Shown: positions 17,156 through 26,359, counted from the stretch's first letter. The stretch: DNA of 64,000 nucleotides from Thiolapillus brandeum (GCF_000828615.1 NZ_AP012273.1:1364001-1428000); one strand, 5' to 3'. The notes: generated from the sequence alone by a model not told the origin. Numbers and translations: made by a program.

Positions 17156-18427
17156 ATTACTACACCAGCCATTATTTCCCGGTCTGAACACAGCATTTCC
17201 CGGGCAAACATCTCCGAACCTGCTTTGAAGGTGCTGTATCGCCTGAAAAAGAGCGGTTACCAGGCACACCTGGTGGGCGGTGGTGTGCGCGACCTTCTGT
17301 TGGGCCGGGAACCCAAGGATTTCGATGTGGCTACCAATGCCACTCCAGAACAGGTCAAGGCCTGTTTTGGCAATGCGCGCATCATTGGCCGGCGTTTCCG
17401 TCTGGTGCATGTGCGCTTTGGCCGGGAGATCATCGAGGTGGCGACGTTTCGCAGCCTGCAGTTTCAGCAGGGAGAGCAATCTGATGAAGGCATGGTGCTG
17501 CGGGACAATGAATTCGGAACCATAGAAGAGGATGCCCTGCGGCGGGATTTTACCGTGAACGCCCTCTACTACAATATTTCTGATTTTTCCGTCGTTGATT
17601 ACAGTGGCGGCATGGCAGACCTGGAAGCGGGATTGCTGCGACTGCTGGGTGATCCGGAAACCCGCTATCGGGAAGACCCCGTACGCATGTTGCGTGCCGC
17701 CCGTTTTGCCGCCAAGCTGGGGTTCAATATCGAAGCCTCTACCGAGGAGCCGATTCCCCGCCTTGGCCATCTACTGGCGGAAGTGCCCTCTGCGCGCCTC
17801 TATGAAGAAGTGCTCAAACTGTTTATTGGTGGCTATGCGGTGAGTGCCTTTGAAAAGCTGCGTCACTATGACCTGTTTGCCCGGCTTTTCCCTCAGACCG
17901 AGGAAGCCTTGTCTCATGAAGATCACGAATTTCCCCTGACCCTGGTGCTCAAGGGGCTGGAGAATACGGATAAGCGCCTGGCTCAGGGCAAGCCTGTAAC
18001 GCCTGCCTTTTTGTTTGCCGTGTTGCTTTGGGAGCCCTTGCGGCTGATTGCCGAGGAGTTGCAGGCAGAGGGAGTGCCTTTTTATCAGGCGCTTCAGGAA
18101 GCGGGTGGGCTGGTGATTGGCCGACAGGTACAGCGAGTGGCCATACCCCGGCGTTTTTCCACCCCCATGCGGGAGATCTGGACGCTACAGGCGCGTTTTC
18201 ACAACACCAAAGGCAAGCGCCCCTTGCGCCTGTTGGCGCATCCGCGTTTCCGCGCCGCCTATGATTTCCTGCTGTTACGGGCCGAAGCCGGGGAGGCTGA
18301 TACTGAATTGGCGGCCTGGTGGACCCGTTTCCAGGAACAGCAGGGGCTGGATCCCAAAGGCGGCAGCAAACCTGCCGGCAGTAAACGTCGACGCCGCAGG
18401 CCGCGCAAGAAACGTTCATCGATATGA
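17156..18427 (+). CDS. pcnB: Poly(A) polymerase I, probable non-AUG start
   Basis: A nucleotidyltransferase that adds 3' poly(A) tails to RNA and promotes its decay. The active-site text GGGVRDLLLGREPKDFDVAT is near the N-terminus, followed by the RNA-binding domains, and the tail is strongly basic (KRRRRRPRKKR). No ATG or GTG exists in frame before the conserved ISRANISEPALKVLYRL block. The candidates are TTG 17138, which lacks a ribosome site, and ATT 17156, with AGGA at 17142-17145 ten nt before it. E. coli pcnB is known to start at AUU, so ATT 17156 is chosen. It is the first gene of pcnB-folK-panB-panC and overlaps folK by 4 nt. Confidence 0.93.
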   Translation: MTTPAIISRSEHSISRANISEPALKVLYRLKKSGYQAHLVGGGVRDLLLGREPKDFDVATNATPEQVKACFGNARIIGRRFRLVHVRFGREIIEVATFRSLQFQQGEQSDEGMVLRDNEFGTIEEDALRRDFTVNALYYNISDFSVVDYSGGMADLEAGLLRLLGDPETRYREDPVRMLRAARFAAKLGFNIEASTEEPIPRLGHLLAEVPSARLYEEVLKLFIGGYAVSAFEKLRHYDLFARLFPQTEEALSHEDHEFPLTLVLKGLENTDKRLAQGKPVTPAFLFAVLLWEPLRLIAEELQAEGVPFYQALQEAGGLVIGRQVQRVAIPRRFSTPMREIWTLQARFHNTKGKRPLRLLAHPRFRAAYDFLLLRAEAGEADTELAAWWTRFQEQQGLDPKGGSKPAGSKRRRRRPRKKRSSI

Positions 18428-18909
18428 TCGCCGCCTACATTGGTCTGGGCAGCAACCTGGATCACCCCCGGCAGCAGGTGCTGCGCGCTATGGATGAGCT
18501 GGATGCTCTGCCTCAGTCCCGGTTGGGCAGAGTGTCTTCTTTGTATATCAGCCCACCCATGGGTCCACAAGACCAGCCGGATTATGTGAATGCTGCGGCG
18601 CAATTGCATACGGAATTGCCCCCCCTGGAGTTGCTCGATGCCCTGCAGGCTATTGAAAAAGCCCATCACCGGGTGCGAGCTGAGCGCTGGGGAGCGAGAA
18701 CCCTGGACTTGGATTTGCTATTGTATGGTGATGAAACCATGGATAGTGAACGCCTGACCATCCCGCATCCCGGCATGGCCCAACGCCGTTTCGTGTTGCA
18801 GCCTCTGGCCGAAATCGATGCATATTTACAGGTACCTGGCCTGGGTACAGTACAGGCATTGCTGGAAGCCTGTCCGCAACAGACCGTGAGAAGATCCGAT
18901 GAACAGTAA
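18424..18909 (+). CDS. folK: 2-amino-4-hydroxy-6-hydroxymethyldihydropteridine pyrophosphokinase
   Basis: A 161-residue HPPK of folate synthesis; it transfers pyrophosphate from ATP to the pterin. Seen: IGLGSNL at residues 6-12, the [10 protein letters not shown] block, and [15 protein letters not shown] with the metal-binding DLDLD aspartates, then [19 protein letters not shown]. It starts inside the pcnB stop (ATGA overlap) and its end overlaps panB by 11 nt, so the four genes are translated as a unit. Confidence 0.97.
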   Translation: MIAAYIGLGSNLDHPRQQVLRAMDELDALPQSRLGRVSSLYISPPMGPQDQPDYVNAAAQLHTELPPLELLDALQAIEKAHHRVRAERWGARTLDLDLLLYGDETMDSERLTIPHPGMAQRRFVLQPLAEIDAYLQVPGLGTVQALLEACPQQTVRRSDEQ

Positions 18910-19699
18910 AGTTACCATCAGCACTCTGGATGCCATGAAGTCCGAGGGCCGCAAAATTGCCGTACTCACTGCCTACGATGCCAGCTTTTCACGCCTGGCC
19001 GATGCTGCCGGGGTGGAAGTCATTCTGGTGGGCGATTCTTTGGGTATGGTGGTGCAGGGGCAGGAAAGCACCCTGCCGGTAACCGTGGAAGAGATGGTCT
19101 ATCACACTGCCATGGTAAAACGTGGCTGTAGCCGCCCTCTGATCGTGGCTGACATGCCCTTTATGAGTCACGGTACGCCGCGGCAGGCCCTGGACAATGC
19201 CGGGCGTCTGATGAAGGAGGGGGGGGCGCATATGGTCAAACTGGAAGGCGGACATGCCCAGGTAGAGACCGTCAGGCACCTTACAGACCGTGCGGTTCCG
19301 GTGTGTGCACATCTGGGCTTGATGCCTCAGTCCATCCACCAGCTGGGAGGCTACAAAGTGCAGGGCAGGGACAGCAATAGTGCTGAACGGATACTGGCTG
19401 ACGCTCATGAACTGCAGGAGGCAGGTGCGCAGATGCTGGTACTGGAATGCGTGCCCGAACTGCTGGCCAGAGAGGTCAGCCTGGCGTTGAGTATTCCTGT
19501 GATCGGTATCGGCGCCGGCAGGAGTTGCGATGGCCAGGTATTGGTGTTGCATGACATGCTGGGCATCACCCTGGGCAAGGCACCACGCTTCAGTCATGAT
19601 TTCATGGCTGGTGCTGCTTCCATTGAAAGCGCCATCCGGGCCTACGTGCAAGCGGTCCACAACGGCAGCTTTCCTGCCGAAGAGCACTGTTTCAAATGA
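18899..19699 (+). CDS. panB: 3-methyl-2-oxobutanoate hydroxymethyltransferase
   Basis: A 266-residue enzyme that makes ketopantoate from ketoisovalerate and methylenetetrahydrofolate, the first step of pantothenate synthesis. Family text is clear: [31 protein letters not shown] with the metal-binding Asp, VKLEGG, and [19 protein letters not shown] near the end. It is embedded in pcnB-folK-panB-panC, overlapping folK by 11 nt and panC by 4 nt. panD is not in the window. Confidence 0.98.
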   Translation: MNSKVTISTLDAMKSEGRKIAVLTAYDASFSRLADAAGVEVILVGDSLGMVVQGQESTLPVTVEEMVYHTAMVKRGCSRPLIVADMPFMSHGTPRQALDNAGRLMKEGGAHMVKLEGGHAQVETVRHLTDRAVPVCAHLGLMPQSIHQLGGYKVQGRDSNSAERILADAHELQEAGAQMLVLECVPELLAREVSLALSIPVIGIGAGRSCDGQVLVLHDMLGITLGKAPRFSHDFMAGAASIESAIRAYVQAVHNGSFPAEEHCFK

Positions 19700-20535
19700 G
19701 ACAGATTCCGGATGCCGCTTCTCTGCGCGAGGCGAGGAAGGCCTTGCCGGGCCGGGTGGCCCTGGTGCCTACCATGGGCAATCTCCATCAGGGACATCTT
19801 ACCCTGGTGCGGCGTGCCCGGGAGGTTGCCGATAACGTGGTAGTGAGCATCTTCGTCAATCCTCTGCAGTTCGACCGCCAGGAAGATCTGGATGCCTATC
19901 CCCGAACACTGGACAAGGATGCTGCGCTGCTGGAAAAGGAGGGAGTGGATCTGGTTTTCAACCCGCCAGTGGATGATATCTATCCTGAATCCATGCAGAC
20001 CCATACCCGGGTGGAGGTTCCTGGCCTGTCCGATATCTTCTGTGGCGCCTCCCGCCCCGGGCATTTCGCAGGGGTGGCCACCATCGTTTGCAAATTGTTC
20101 AACATGGTTCAGCCTGATTGCGCCGTATTCGGCAAGAAGGATTTTCAGCAGCTGCTCATTGTCCGCCACATGGTGGAGGATCTGGCCATGCCCGTGGAAA
20201 TCATTGGCGTGGATACGGTGCGCGAAGCAGATGGTTTGGCCATGAGTTCGCGTAACAATTATCTGGATGAAGCCCAGCGAGCCCGGGCGCCAGCTCTATA
20301 TGCTGCTCTGCAACATACTGCTGCCGCCTTGCGTGCCGGCCGGCGGGATTTTACGGCTTTGGAAGCTGAAGCTACGGATTTGATTGCCGCAGGCGGACTC
20401 GAACCCGATTACCTGGGCATCCGCCGGGCGGCAGATCTGGGAATGCCAGACCCTGACGAGCGCTCCCTGGTGATACTGGGGGCGGCGTATCTGGGCCTGG
20501 CGCGGCTCATCGACAACCTGGAAGTCGAGTTGTAG
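19696..20535 (+). CDS. panC: Pantothenate synthetase
   Basis: A 279-residue enzyme that joins pantoate and beta-alanine with ATP. The [15 protein letters not shown] segment carries the HIGH-like nucleotide motif. [27 protein letters not shown] and the KMSKS-like MSSRNNYL follow. It starts at ATGA overlapping the panB stop and is the last gene of the set; the next gene is convergent. Length is standard. Confidence 0.98.
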   Translation: MRQIPDAASLREARKALPGRVALVPTMGNLHQGHLTLVRRAREVADNVVVSIFVNPLQFDRQEDLDAYPRTLDKDAALLEKEGVDLVFNPPVDDIYPESMQTHTRVEVPGLSDIFCGASRPGHFAGVATIVCKLFNMVQPDCAVFGKKDFQQLLIVRHMVEDLAMPVEIIGVDTVREADGLAMSSRNNYLDEAQRARAPALYAALQHTAAALRAGRRDFTALEAEATDLIAAGGLEPDYLGIRRAADLGMPDPDERSLVILGAAYLGLARLIDNLEVEL

Positions 20536-20559
20536 CCATCCTTGTTTTGGGGTTCCTGT

Positions 20560-21366
20560 TCAATCCCAGAAACCACGGCGATGAGGTCTGGCCCAAGGTG
20601 GCGGCTGGAAAAACTCGCGTTCAATCTGTTCCATATCCGGGAATGCCGGGAACATGTCGCCGGGAAATCCCATGTTGTTGTCCTGAAGGGCATTGAGCAA
20701 TTGTTGTTTTTGATCGTCCGGAAGCTTGGATTCCTGCTTGATCTGCTCAGCAATCTCATCCCGGCTGCCCTGAAACTCAAACTGTTGCTTGTTTCCCTTG
20801 TCGTCCAGGAACTCGACACTGGCCCTGTAGCTGCCGTCTGGCTGTTTACTGACGCTCATGGCCTGGAAGCTTTCCCAGACCTGAGGGGCGGTATTGTTGT
20901 CCTGGAGCGCAGGGTGGTGGGGCATGGTACGGGGGCCGCGAAGGCGGGACTGGCGGGGTTCTTTTGCTGCCAGGGTCGCTTCCAGTTTCTCCACTTTTCC
21001 GTGACGCAGGATTTCCAGGCTGAGTGGCTTTCCGGGTGAAGTTTCATTGACGGCCTTTACCAGGTCGTCAGGTGCGATGAGTGCCTGCCCATTGGCTGAG
21101 AGCAGTACATCATGTTGTTTGAGACCGGACTGTTCTGCCGGTGACCCGGGCATGACCCGCACGACCATCAGTCCCTGATTATGGGTGATGTCTTGTGGCA
21201 ACTGGGCCTGAACCGCCTGGGGAACAGGTCCAACGGCTACTCCAAGATAGGCGGGGACTGGCGCCTGTTGTTGTTGGGAAGCAGCGGCCGGTTGATCGGC
21301 CAACAGATGGCCTGCTGCCGGCATGAGCATCAGGCCGGCAAGCAAAGGAGTCAGCTTTCTTTTCAT
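20560..21366 (-). CDS. Periplasmic PDZ-domain protein
   Basis: A 268-residue product from ATG 21366, with AGGAGAA as ribosome site; the upstream extension to 21702 is not coding-like. A signal peptide (MKRKLTPLLAGLMLMPAAGHLLA) is followed by a Q/A-rich linker. One PDZ domain lies at about 45-130 (LMVVRVMPGSPAEQSGLKQH, then LLSANGQAL). The rest is polar and ends in an Asp/Glu/Pro-rich tail. There is no protease triad, so it is a substrate-binding or adaptor-like protein rather than a peptidase. It is divergent from a small heat-shock gene at the edge of a proteostasis island; a link to the Do-family protease nearby is inference. Confidence 0.8.
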   Translation of the reverse strand: MKRKLTPLLAGLMLMPAAGHLLADQPAAASQQQQAPVPAYLGVAVGPVPQAVQAQLPQDITHNQGLMVVRVMPGSPAEQSGLKQHDVLLSANGQALIAPDDLVKAVNETSPGKPLSLEILRHGKVEKLEATLAAKEPRQSRLRGPRTMPHHPALQDNNTAPQVWESFQAMSVSKQPDGSYRASVEFLDDKGNKQQFEFQGSRDEIAEQIKQESKLPDDQKQQLLNALQDNNMGFPGDMFPAFPDMEQIEREFFQPPPWARPHRRGFWD

Positions 21367-21508
21367 GTTTTTCTCCTGATTGAATTTGAAGATACACACC
21401 TCATCCCTTAAGCCCGGGGCAGGCCCGGGGCCGGGGGTGGACTCATGGAATATGGTTACCCTTGTGACATATTTCAAGGGGGTTGGTTTCCGGATAGAGT
21501 TGCCCGGA

Positions 21509-21538
21509 CTTGAATTTTCCACGGGTTGTACCCACTTT
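21509..21538 (+). promoter_or_regulatory. Sigma-32-like heat-shock promoter of the first hsp20 gene
   Basis: CTTGAAT at 21509-21515 and CCCACTTT at 21531-21538, 15 nt apart, resemble the heat-shock consensus CTTGAAA-N13-17-CCCCATTT. The elements lie about 70 nt before the Hsp20 start. Confidence 0.5.
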
Positions 21539-21604
21539 GCTTCAGGAAAGACATCCGTGCTTGACGCATGGTTTACACAAAAGTATTCAGAGGAGAACGG
21601 TATC

Positions 21605-22093
21605 ATGTCAACCCTGCAACAGATCAAGAGTGGAATCAGCCAGGCCTGGGACACATTGCTGGATGGCTGGCAGCAACTATACCGGCGTGCGGCCAATGCC
21701 ATTACCCGTTTCCGTCATGGAGAGGCTGCCGATGAGCAGGAACTGGCCCTGCGCAGCAGTGGCTGGGGTGTACTCGCCGCAGAAGTTTATGACGATGACG
21801 ACAAAGTGGTGGTGCGTGTGGAAGCACCGGGTATGGAAGGAAAGGACTTCGATATCGAAGTCTTGGAGAACTATCTGGTTATTCGTGGTCAAAAGAACAT
21901 TCAGAAGGAACATAGTAAAGGCCGTTATCACGTCCTGGAATGTGCTTACGGCAGTTTTGAACGGGCATTGCCTCTGCCGGAAGAAGTGATTGCCGATGAA
22001 GCCCGGGCCAGTTACAAGCGCGGGGTTCTGCGGATTGAATTGCCTAAATCTTCCAGCGCCCGACGCCGTAGAATTGATGTAGAGGTGCATTGA
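21605..22093 (+). CDS. Small heat-shock protein (Hsp20/alpha-crystallin family)
   Basis: A 162-residue product from ATG 21605 with site GAGGAGA; the longer frame from 21380 crosses the promoter and is rejected. A helical N-terminal arm holds SQAWDTLLDGWQQLYRRA. The alpha-crystallin domain spans about 60-150 (VRVEAPGMEGKDFDIEVLEN, then YGSFERALPLPEEV and SYKRGVLRIELPK). It should be an ATP-independent holdase in the cytoplasm. The tail is Arg-rich and lacks a clear IxI motif. It is followed 47 nt later by the Do-family protease gene. Confidence 0.93.
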   Translation: MSTLQQIKSGISQAWDTLLDGWQQLYRRAANAITRFRHGEAADEQELALRSSGWGVLAAEVYDDDDKVVVRVEAPGMEGKDFDIEVLENYLVIRGQKNIQKEHSKGRYHVLECAYGSFERALPLPEEVIADEARASYKRGVLRIELPKSSSARRRRIDVEVH

Positions 22094-22140
22094 TTGGGGT
22101 CGTTGCCCCGGATCTTGAATTGATAGGAGTTAGAGCCACC

Positions 22141-23505
22141 ATGTTGCCAGCAAAAACCATCCGTTCTGCCTTGGTTGCAGTATTCGTCTCCCTGAGTGCG
22201 ATGTTGCCCTCGAGTGGATGGACGGCGCCGCCGCCTCCGGGTGATAGTATTGCTCCGGTGCTGGAGCACATTCTGCCGGCGGTGGTGAATATCTCCACGC
22301 GCAAAACGGTTGGTGGGAAACAGCGGGAATACCTGGTGGATCCCTATTTTCGCCGTTTCTATGGCTACCGTGACCGACCTGTACAGAAGGAGTCCAGAAG
22401 TCTGGGATCCGGGGTTATCGTGGATGCCGGTAAAGGCTGGATCATCACCAATCACCATGTGATCGATGGCGCCGATGAGATCACTGTTACCCTTCGGGAT
22501 CAGCGCAGCTTTACCGCCAGGCTCCTGGGGAAAGATCCGGATGTGGATATTGCCCTGTTGCAGATCGACGCCAAAGATCTTTCCTCCTTGCCCCTGACAG
22601 ACTCAGAGAACCTGCGTGTGGGGGATTTTGTGGTGGCGATTGGAAATCCATTCGGCCTGGGACAGACGGTGACCTATGGCATAGTCAGTGCCCTGGGGCG
22701 CACCGGACTGGGTATTGAAGGATACGAGGACTTCATTCAGACGGATGCTTCCATCAATCCCGGCAACTCGGGTGGTGCATTGGTGACCACAAGAGGCAAG
22801 CTGGTGGGCATCAATACCGCTATCATGGGCGGTAGTGGCAATATTGGCATTGGTTTTGCGATACCTGCGAACATGGTCAGCGCCATCGTCAGCCAGTTGG
22901 CGGAATATGGCGAGGTGCAGCGTGGTCAACTGGGTGTGGTGATGCAGGATCTGACTCCTGAGTTGGCATCCGCCTTTGATCTCAAGGAACATGGCGGTGC
23001 AGTGGTCACCCAGGTGTTGCCTGGTTCTGCAGCGGATAAGGCTGGCATACGTTCCGGTGATGTCATTGTCGGCATCGATGGAAAGAAAGTCAGTGACGGT
23101 GGTGTGTTGCGCAATGCAGTGGGATTGTTGCGCGCGGGTACCAAGGTCTCCCTGAAGCTAATTCGGGATGGCCGGGAAAAAAGTATCAAGGCCACTATTG
23201 CGCTACCCAGGGATGCCCAGGCGAAAGGTGAAAAGTTCAGTGCCCGCCTGGCTGGTGCCGTGCTGGGGAATCTGGATGACAAACATCCTCTGGCAGAGTC
23301 CGGTGGTGTGGAAGTACTGGATGTGGAGAGAAACAGCAAAGCCTGGGATGCCGGATTGCGCAAGGGAGACGTGATCGTTTCCGTGAACCGTCAACCTGTG
23401 GCATCTCTCATGGAGCTGTCGGCCATTACCCGCGCTGTGGGTGATAGTGGTCTGTTGCTGAACATACAGCGGGGCAATGGAGCCTTGTTCGTGGTGATTC
23501 GCTAG
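22141..23505 (+). CDS. Do-family periplasmic serine protease (DegP/DegQ type)
   Basis: A 454-residue product from ATG 22141 (site AGGAG). A signal peptide ends near SGWTA. The trypsin-like domain has the triad His106 (NHHVIDGAD), Asp136 (DVDIALLQ) and Ser210 (NPGNSGGAL). Two PDZ domains follow at about 265-355 and 375-454. It degrades or refolds damaged envelope proteins. The long Q-linker loop of DegP is short here, so it is closer to DegQ/MucD. It lies between Hsp20 and CbpA genes, consistent with stress control. Confidence 0.95.
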   Translation: MLPAKTIRSALVAVFVSLSAMLPSSGWTAPPPPGDSIAPVLEHILPAVVNISTRKTVGGKQREYLVDPYFRRFYGYRDRPVQKESRSLGSGVIVDAGKGWIITNHHVIDGADEITVTLRDQRSFTARLLGKDPDVDIALLQIDAKDLSSLPLTDSENLRVGDFVVAIGNPFGLGQTVTYGIVSALGRTGLGIEGYEDFIQTDASINPGNSGGALVTTRGKLVGINTAIMGGSGNIGIGFAIPANMVSAIVSQLAEYGEVQRGQLGVVMQDLTPELASAFDLKEHGGAVVTQVLPGSAADKAGIRSGDVIVGIDGKKVSDGGVLRNAVGLLRAGTKVSLKLIRDGREKSIKATIALPRDAQAKGEKFSARLAGAVLGNLDDKHPLAESGGVEVLDVERNSKAWDAGLRKGDVIVSVNRQPVASLMELSAITRAVGDSGLLLNIQRGNGALFVVIR

Positions 23506-23745
23506 GAGTCTGTCGGGTTTGACCGTTTGAACAATTGTTGCTCCGGCACAATGGGCCTTTCCGCCTTCCTTGGCGGTCAAGGGAAAATTACCCCGGGGCA
23601 GGTTCAATCAGTTTGTCGAACGAGATGAATAGCCGGACTGTTCAACGAATTGGATAAGCCGGGTTGATTGTCATCCGGAGGTCTGTAACTCAACAGTGTT
23701 GAATCCGACAGGTTCCTGGAACTTAATTCGATAGAGGAGTAGAAC

Positions 23746-24702
23746 GTGGAGTTCGAAGACTATTACAAGGTCATGGGCGTCAGCCGGGATGCGACCCAGG
23801 ATGAGATCAAGCGTGCCTATCGCAAGCTGGCGAGAAAATATCATCCGGATGTGAGCAAGGAAAAGGATGCCGAGGAAAAGTTCAAGCAGCTTGGCGAAGC
23901 CTATGAAGTACTCAAGGATCCGGAAAAACGGGCTGCCTACGACCAGCTGGGCAAGAACTGGAAGGCCGGCCAGGACTTCAATCCACCTCCGGATTGGGAT
24001 GCGGGTTTCGAATTCAGTGGTGGCGGCTATACGGATGCGGGGAATGCCGAGGCTTACAGTGATTTCTTTGAGTCTCTGTTTGGCGGGCGTGCCCGCAGCC
24101 ATTCCTCTGCAGGCGCGGCGGGGCGCGGTTTCAACATGCGTGGTCAGGATCATCATGCCAAGGTGCTTATCGATCTGGAAGATGCTTACAAAGGTGCCAC
24201 GCGCAGCATCACCCTGCAGGTGCCGGAGGTGGATGCCAGTGGTCATGTGATTACCAGGAAGCGTACCCTCAATGTGCGCATTCCCAAAGGGGTTCGGCAA
24301 GGGCAGCAAATTCGCCTTGCGGGACAGGGCGCTCCCGGAGTAGGTCAGGGAGGCAATGGTGATCTTTATCTGGAGATAGAGTTCCGGCAGCATCCTTTCT
24401 TCAGGGTGGAAGGCCGGGATGTCTATCTGGAGCTCCCTGTGGCTCCCTGGGAAGCAGCCTTGGGAGGAAAAGTTCAGGTGCCCACTCCGGCAGGCAAGCT
24501 CGACCTGAAGATCCCGGCAGGCTCCAATACCGGCAGGAAGATGCGTCTCAAAGGCAAGGGTATTCCGGGTAAGCAAGTTGGGGATTTATATGTCGAACTG
24601 AAGGTCATGGTGCCACCGGCTGATACAGACAAGGCAAAGGAACTCTATCGGCAGATGGAAAAAGAACTGGCTTTCAATCCCCGTGCGGCTCTGGGAGTAT
24701 AA
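23746..24702 (+). CDS. cbpA: Curved-DNA-binding J-domain co-chaperone
   Basis: A 318-residue DnaJ-like protein from GTG 23746 with site GAGGAGT. The J domain spans 1-70 with HPD at 33-35 ([18 protein letters not shown]). A Gly/Phe-rich linker lies at about 85-130. The two C-terminal beta domains follow without the zinc-finger, as in CbpA ([29 protein letters not shown]). It stimulates DnaK ATPase and can bind curved DNA. It is paired with its inhibitor gene cbpM 3 nt downstream. Confidence 0.95.
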   Translation: MEFEDYYKVMGVSRDATQDEIKRAYRKLARKYHPDVSKEKDAEEKFKQLGEAYEVLKDPEKRAAYDQLGKNWKAGQDFNPPPDWDAGFEFSGGGYTDAGNAEAYSDFFESLFGGRARSHSSAGAAGRGFNMRGQDHHAKVLIDLEDAYKGATRSITLQVPEVDASGHVITRKRTLNVRIPKGVRQGQQIRLAGQGAPGVGQGGNGDLYLEIEFRQHPFFRVEGRDVYLELPVAPWEAALGGKVQVPTPAGKLDLKIPAGSNTGRKMRLKGKGIPGKQVGDLYVELKVMVPPADTDKAKELYRQMEKELAFNPRAALGV

Positions 24703-24705
24703 CTG

Positions 24706-25011
24706 ATGAACGATGAAATACTGGACGGTGTCCTTCTGGACGAGGACTGTTACCTGAGTATGGCAGAACTCAGCCGAGCTTGTTCTGCTCATGCGGAATG
24801 GGTCATATCTCTGGTGGAAGAGGGAATACTGGAGCCCGGAGGCTCTGATATACGCCATTGGAAATTCAGTGCCCTTGCCCTGAATCGTGCGCGCACCACT
24901 CGTCGGTTGCAACAGGATCTTGGCGTGAACCTGGTTGGCGCAGCTCTGGTTCTGGACCTGTTGGATGAGATAGAGGGCCTGCGCCAGCGCCTGGCGCGCC
25001 TGGAACGCTGA
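24706..25011 (+). CDS. cbpM: Chaperone modulator CbpM
   Basis: A 101-residue MerR-like helical protein. Its position 3 nt after cbpA, its length, and the text VISLVEEGILEPGG, WKFSALALNRARTTRRLQQDL and LDLLDEIEGLRQRLARLE match CbpM. It binds the J domain of CbpA and restrains it. The ATG starts just after the cbpA stop, so the two are co-translated. A MITE-like element follows 9 nt after the stop. Confidence 0.93.
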   Translation: MNDEILDGVLLDEDCYLSMAELSRACSAHAEWVISLVEEGILEPGGSDIRHWKFSALALNRARTTRRLQQDLGVNLVGAALVLDLLDEIEGLRQRLARLER

Positions 25012-25020
25012 ATCAGTGGT

Positions 25021-25306
25021 TATTAACCCGGCACCCTAATAGGCCATGTTCAGCCGCGCTGTGCGCGTTCACGGCAAGGCGCCGGAACGCCGCTGTAGCA
25101 CTCCTACAGCCAGTTCCGGTAACGCAGTCCGTGGGCGCGCACAGCACGGCCTGTCAATTTCTAATCAATCAGTTAGGAGCCTCAGGCATCTCCCCTCTCG
25201 GCGTTGCGCGCCTTGCCAAGGGAAATAGCCATTGCCTGCGGCGCGCGCCTTGACAGGGAAGGCGCCTGAGGCTCTGAACATGACCTATTAGGGTGCCGGG
25301 TTAATA
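25021..25306. mobile_element. 286-bp MITE-like palindromic element
   Basis: Terminal inverted repeats of 33 bp (25021-25053 and 25274-25306, one mismatch) begin TATTAACCCGGCACCCTAAT. Inside are two lobes. One stem is built from CCGCGCTGTGCGCG (25054 on) and its near complement ending near 25151, with a nested GCCGGAAC/GTTCCGG stem. The second is the perfect stem GAGCCTCAGGC (25177-25187) with GCCTGAGGCTC (25264-25274). No convincing gene is inside. It separates cbpM from the next Hsp20 operon, and a sigma-32-like promoter begins 16 nt after its right end. A clear target duplication is not seen. Confidence 0.7.
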
Positions 25307-25321
25307 CCAACACCAGTAACC

Positions 25322-25349
25322 CTTGAAATATTTCTCCCTGGCCCTATAT
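25322..25349 (+). promoter_or_regulatory. Sigma-32-like promoter of the hsp20 pair
   Basis: CTTGAAA at 25322-25328 (preceded by CC) and CCCTATAT at 25342-25349 are 13 nt apart, a close match to the heat-shock promoter consensus. Transcription would start about 34 nt before ATG 25391. Confidence 0.65.
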
Positions 25350-25390
25350 CACTGGGTGTAGAGAGAACGTGAATTTCAGGAGGTACTGAT

Positions 25391-25816
25391 ATGTTTGGAA
25401 CTACAGGTTTGTTTGATGAGCTGCAACGTATCCAGCAGGAGATGGAGCGTGTTTTTGGCTCCGCGCCCTGGGCCAATGGCATCCGTTCCTCGAGTACCGG
25501 TTTTCCACCGGTGAATGTGGGTACCACGGCTGACGAAGTGGATGTATATTTCTTCGCCCCTGGCGTAAATCCCGAGTCCTGGGATATTTCCATACAGAAC
25601 AATGTCCTCAGTGTTGCGGGTGAGCGCCACGTGATTCGTGAAGAGGGCGCAAGTTACTACCGCAAGGAACGCTTCGATGGTGAATTCCGCCGTACCTTCA
25701 GCCTGCCGGATGATATCGATCCGGAAAAGGTTGATGCCAGCTACAAGAATGGCGTGCTGCATGTAAGACTGCAGCGCAAGGAATCCAGCAAGCCCAGGCA
25801 AATCAAGGTCAATTGA
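25391..25816 (+). CDS. Small heat-shock protein (Hsp20/alpha-crystallin family)
   Basis: A 141-residue product from ATG 25391, site AGGAGGT. A short helical arm (LFDELQRIQQEMERVFGS) precedes an alpha-crystallin domain at about 40-130 (FFAPGVNPESWDISIQNNVL, YYRKERFDGEFRRTFSLPDD, SYKNGVLHVRLQRK). The C-terminus RQIKVN carries the IxV/I-type motif used in oligomer assembly. It is the first of two tandem sHsp genes, 18 nt apart, behind a sigma-32-like promoter and ending at a strong terminator. Confidence 0.94.
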   Translation: MFGTTGLFDELQRIQQEMERVFGSAPWANGIRSSSTGFPPVNVGTTADEVDVYFFAPGVNPESWDISIQNNVLSVAGERHVIREEGASYYRKERFDGEFRRTFSLPDDIDPEKVDASYKNGVLHVRLQRKESSKPRQIKVN

Positions 25817-25834
25817 CAGGTGGAGGTGAGAGCT

Positions 25835-26233
25835 ATGAACGACAAGACTGAACTTGCTACCAAGCAGGAAAATGAGATCAAGCCTGTGGGCACACACCCT
25901 GAGGCCAGCATTCGTCCGGCAGTAGATATCTTTGAGGATGAAAGTGGTATCACCCTGCATGCCGATATGCCGGGTATTTCCCGGGATCGCCTGAACGTGA
26001 AAGTGGAAGGGGACACCTTGACCATCGAGGGCGATGCGGAAATCCCCATGCCTGAAGGTATGGAGCCTTTGTATGCGGATGTTCAAGCTACCCACTACCA
26101 GCGCAGTTTCACCCTCAGTAGTGAGATGGATCCCGACAAGGTCGATGCCAGCCTCACCCATGGCGTGTTGACACTGCGCATCCCCAAGCGGGAAGAACAC
26201 AAGCCGCGCAGGATCGAGGTACAGGTGGGTTGA
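25835..26233 (+). CDS. Small heat-shock protein (Hsp20/alpha-crystallin family)
   Basis: A 132-residue product from ATG 25835 with site GGAGGTGA. The alpha-crystallin domain lies at about 35-125 (DIFEDESGITLHADMPGISR, YQRSFTLSSEMDPDKV, SLTHGVLTLRIPKRE), and the C-terminal RRIEVQV carries an IxV motif. It is the second gene of the sHsp pair; the two proteins differ in the N-terminal arm and may form mixed oligomers, as IbpA and IbpB do. The terminator at 26261-26295 follows. Confidence 0.94.
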   Translation: MNDKTELATKQENEIKPVGTHPEASIRPAVDIFEDESGITLHADMPGISRDRLNVKVEGDTLTIEGDAEIPMPEGMEPLYADVQATHYQRSFTLSSEMDPDKVDASLTHGVLTLRIPKREEHKPRRIEVQVG

Positions 26234-26260
26234 TATGGCCTAAGCAATTCTGACGGATAC

Positions 26261-26295
26261 AGGCGCAACACTTTATTTGTGTTGCGCCTTTTTTT
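26261..26295 (+). terminator. Rho-independent terminator of the hsp20 pair
   Basis: AGGCGCAACAC (26261-26271) pairs perfectly with GTGTTGCGCCT (26279-26289) over a 7-nt AT loop, followed by seven T residues. Confidence 0.93.
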
Positions 26296-26359
26296 GTGGG
26301 CAGGGTGGGGGAAATTTGAGGGTAGAATATACCCATCCCATGAGCAGGAACTTCCCGAG

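Noticed and set aside
21380-21604. N-terminal extension of the first Hsp20 frame
   Set aside because: It spans the divergent promoter region; ATG 21605 has a strong ribosome site and gives a normal Hsp20 length.
25046-25228. Short frame inside the palindromic element
   Set aside because: It runs through inverted repeats, has no ribosome site and its product looks like translated repeat sequence.
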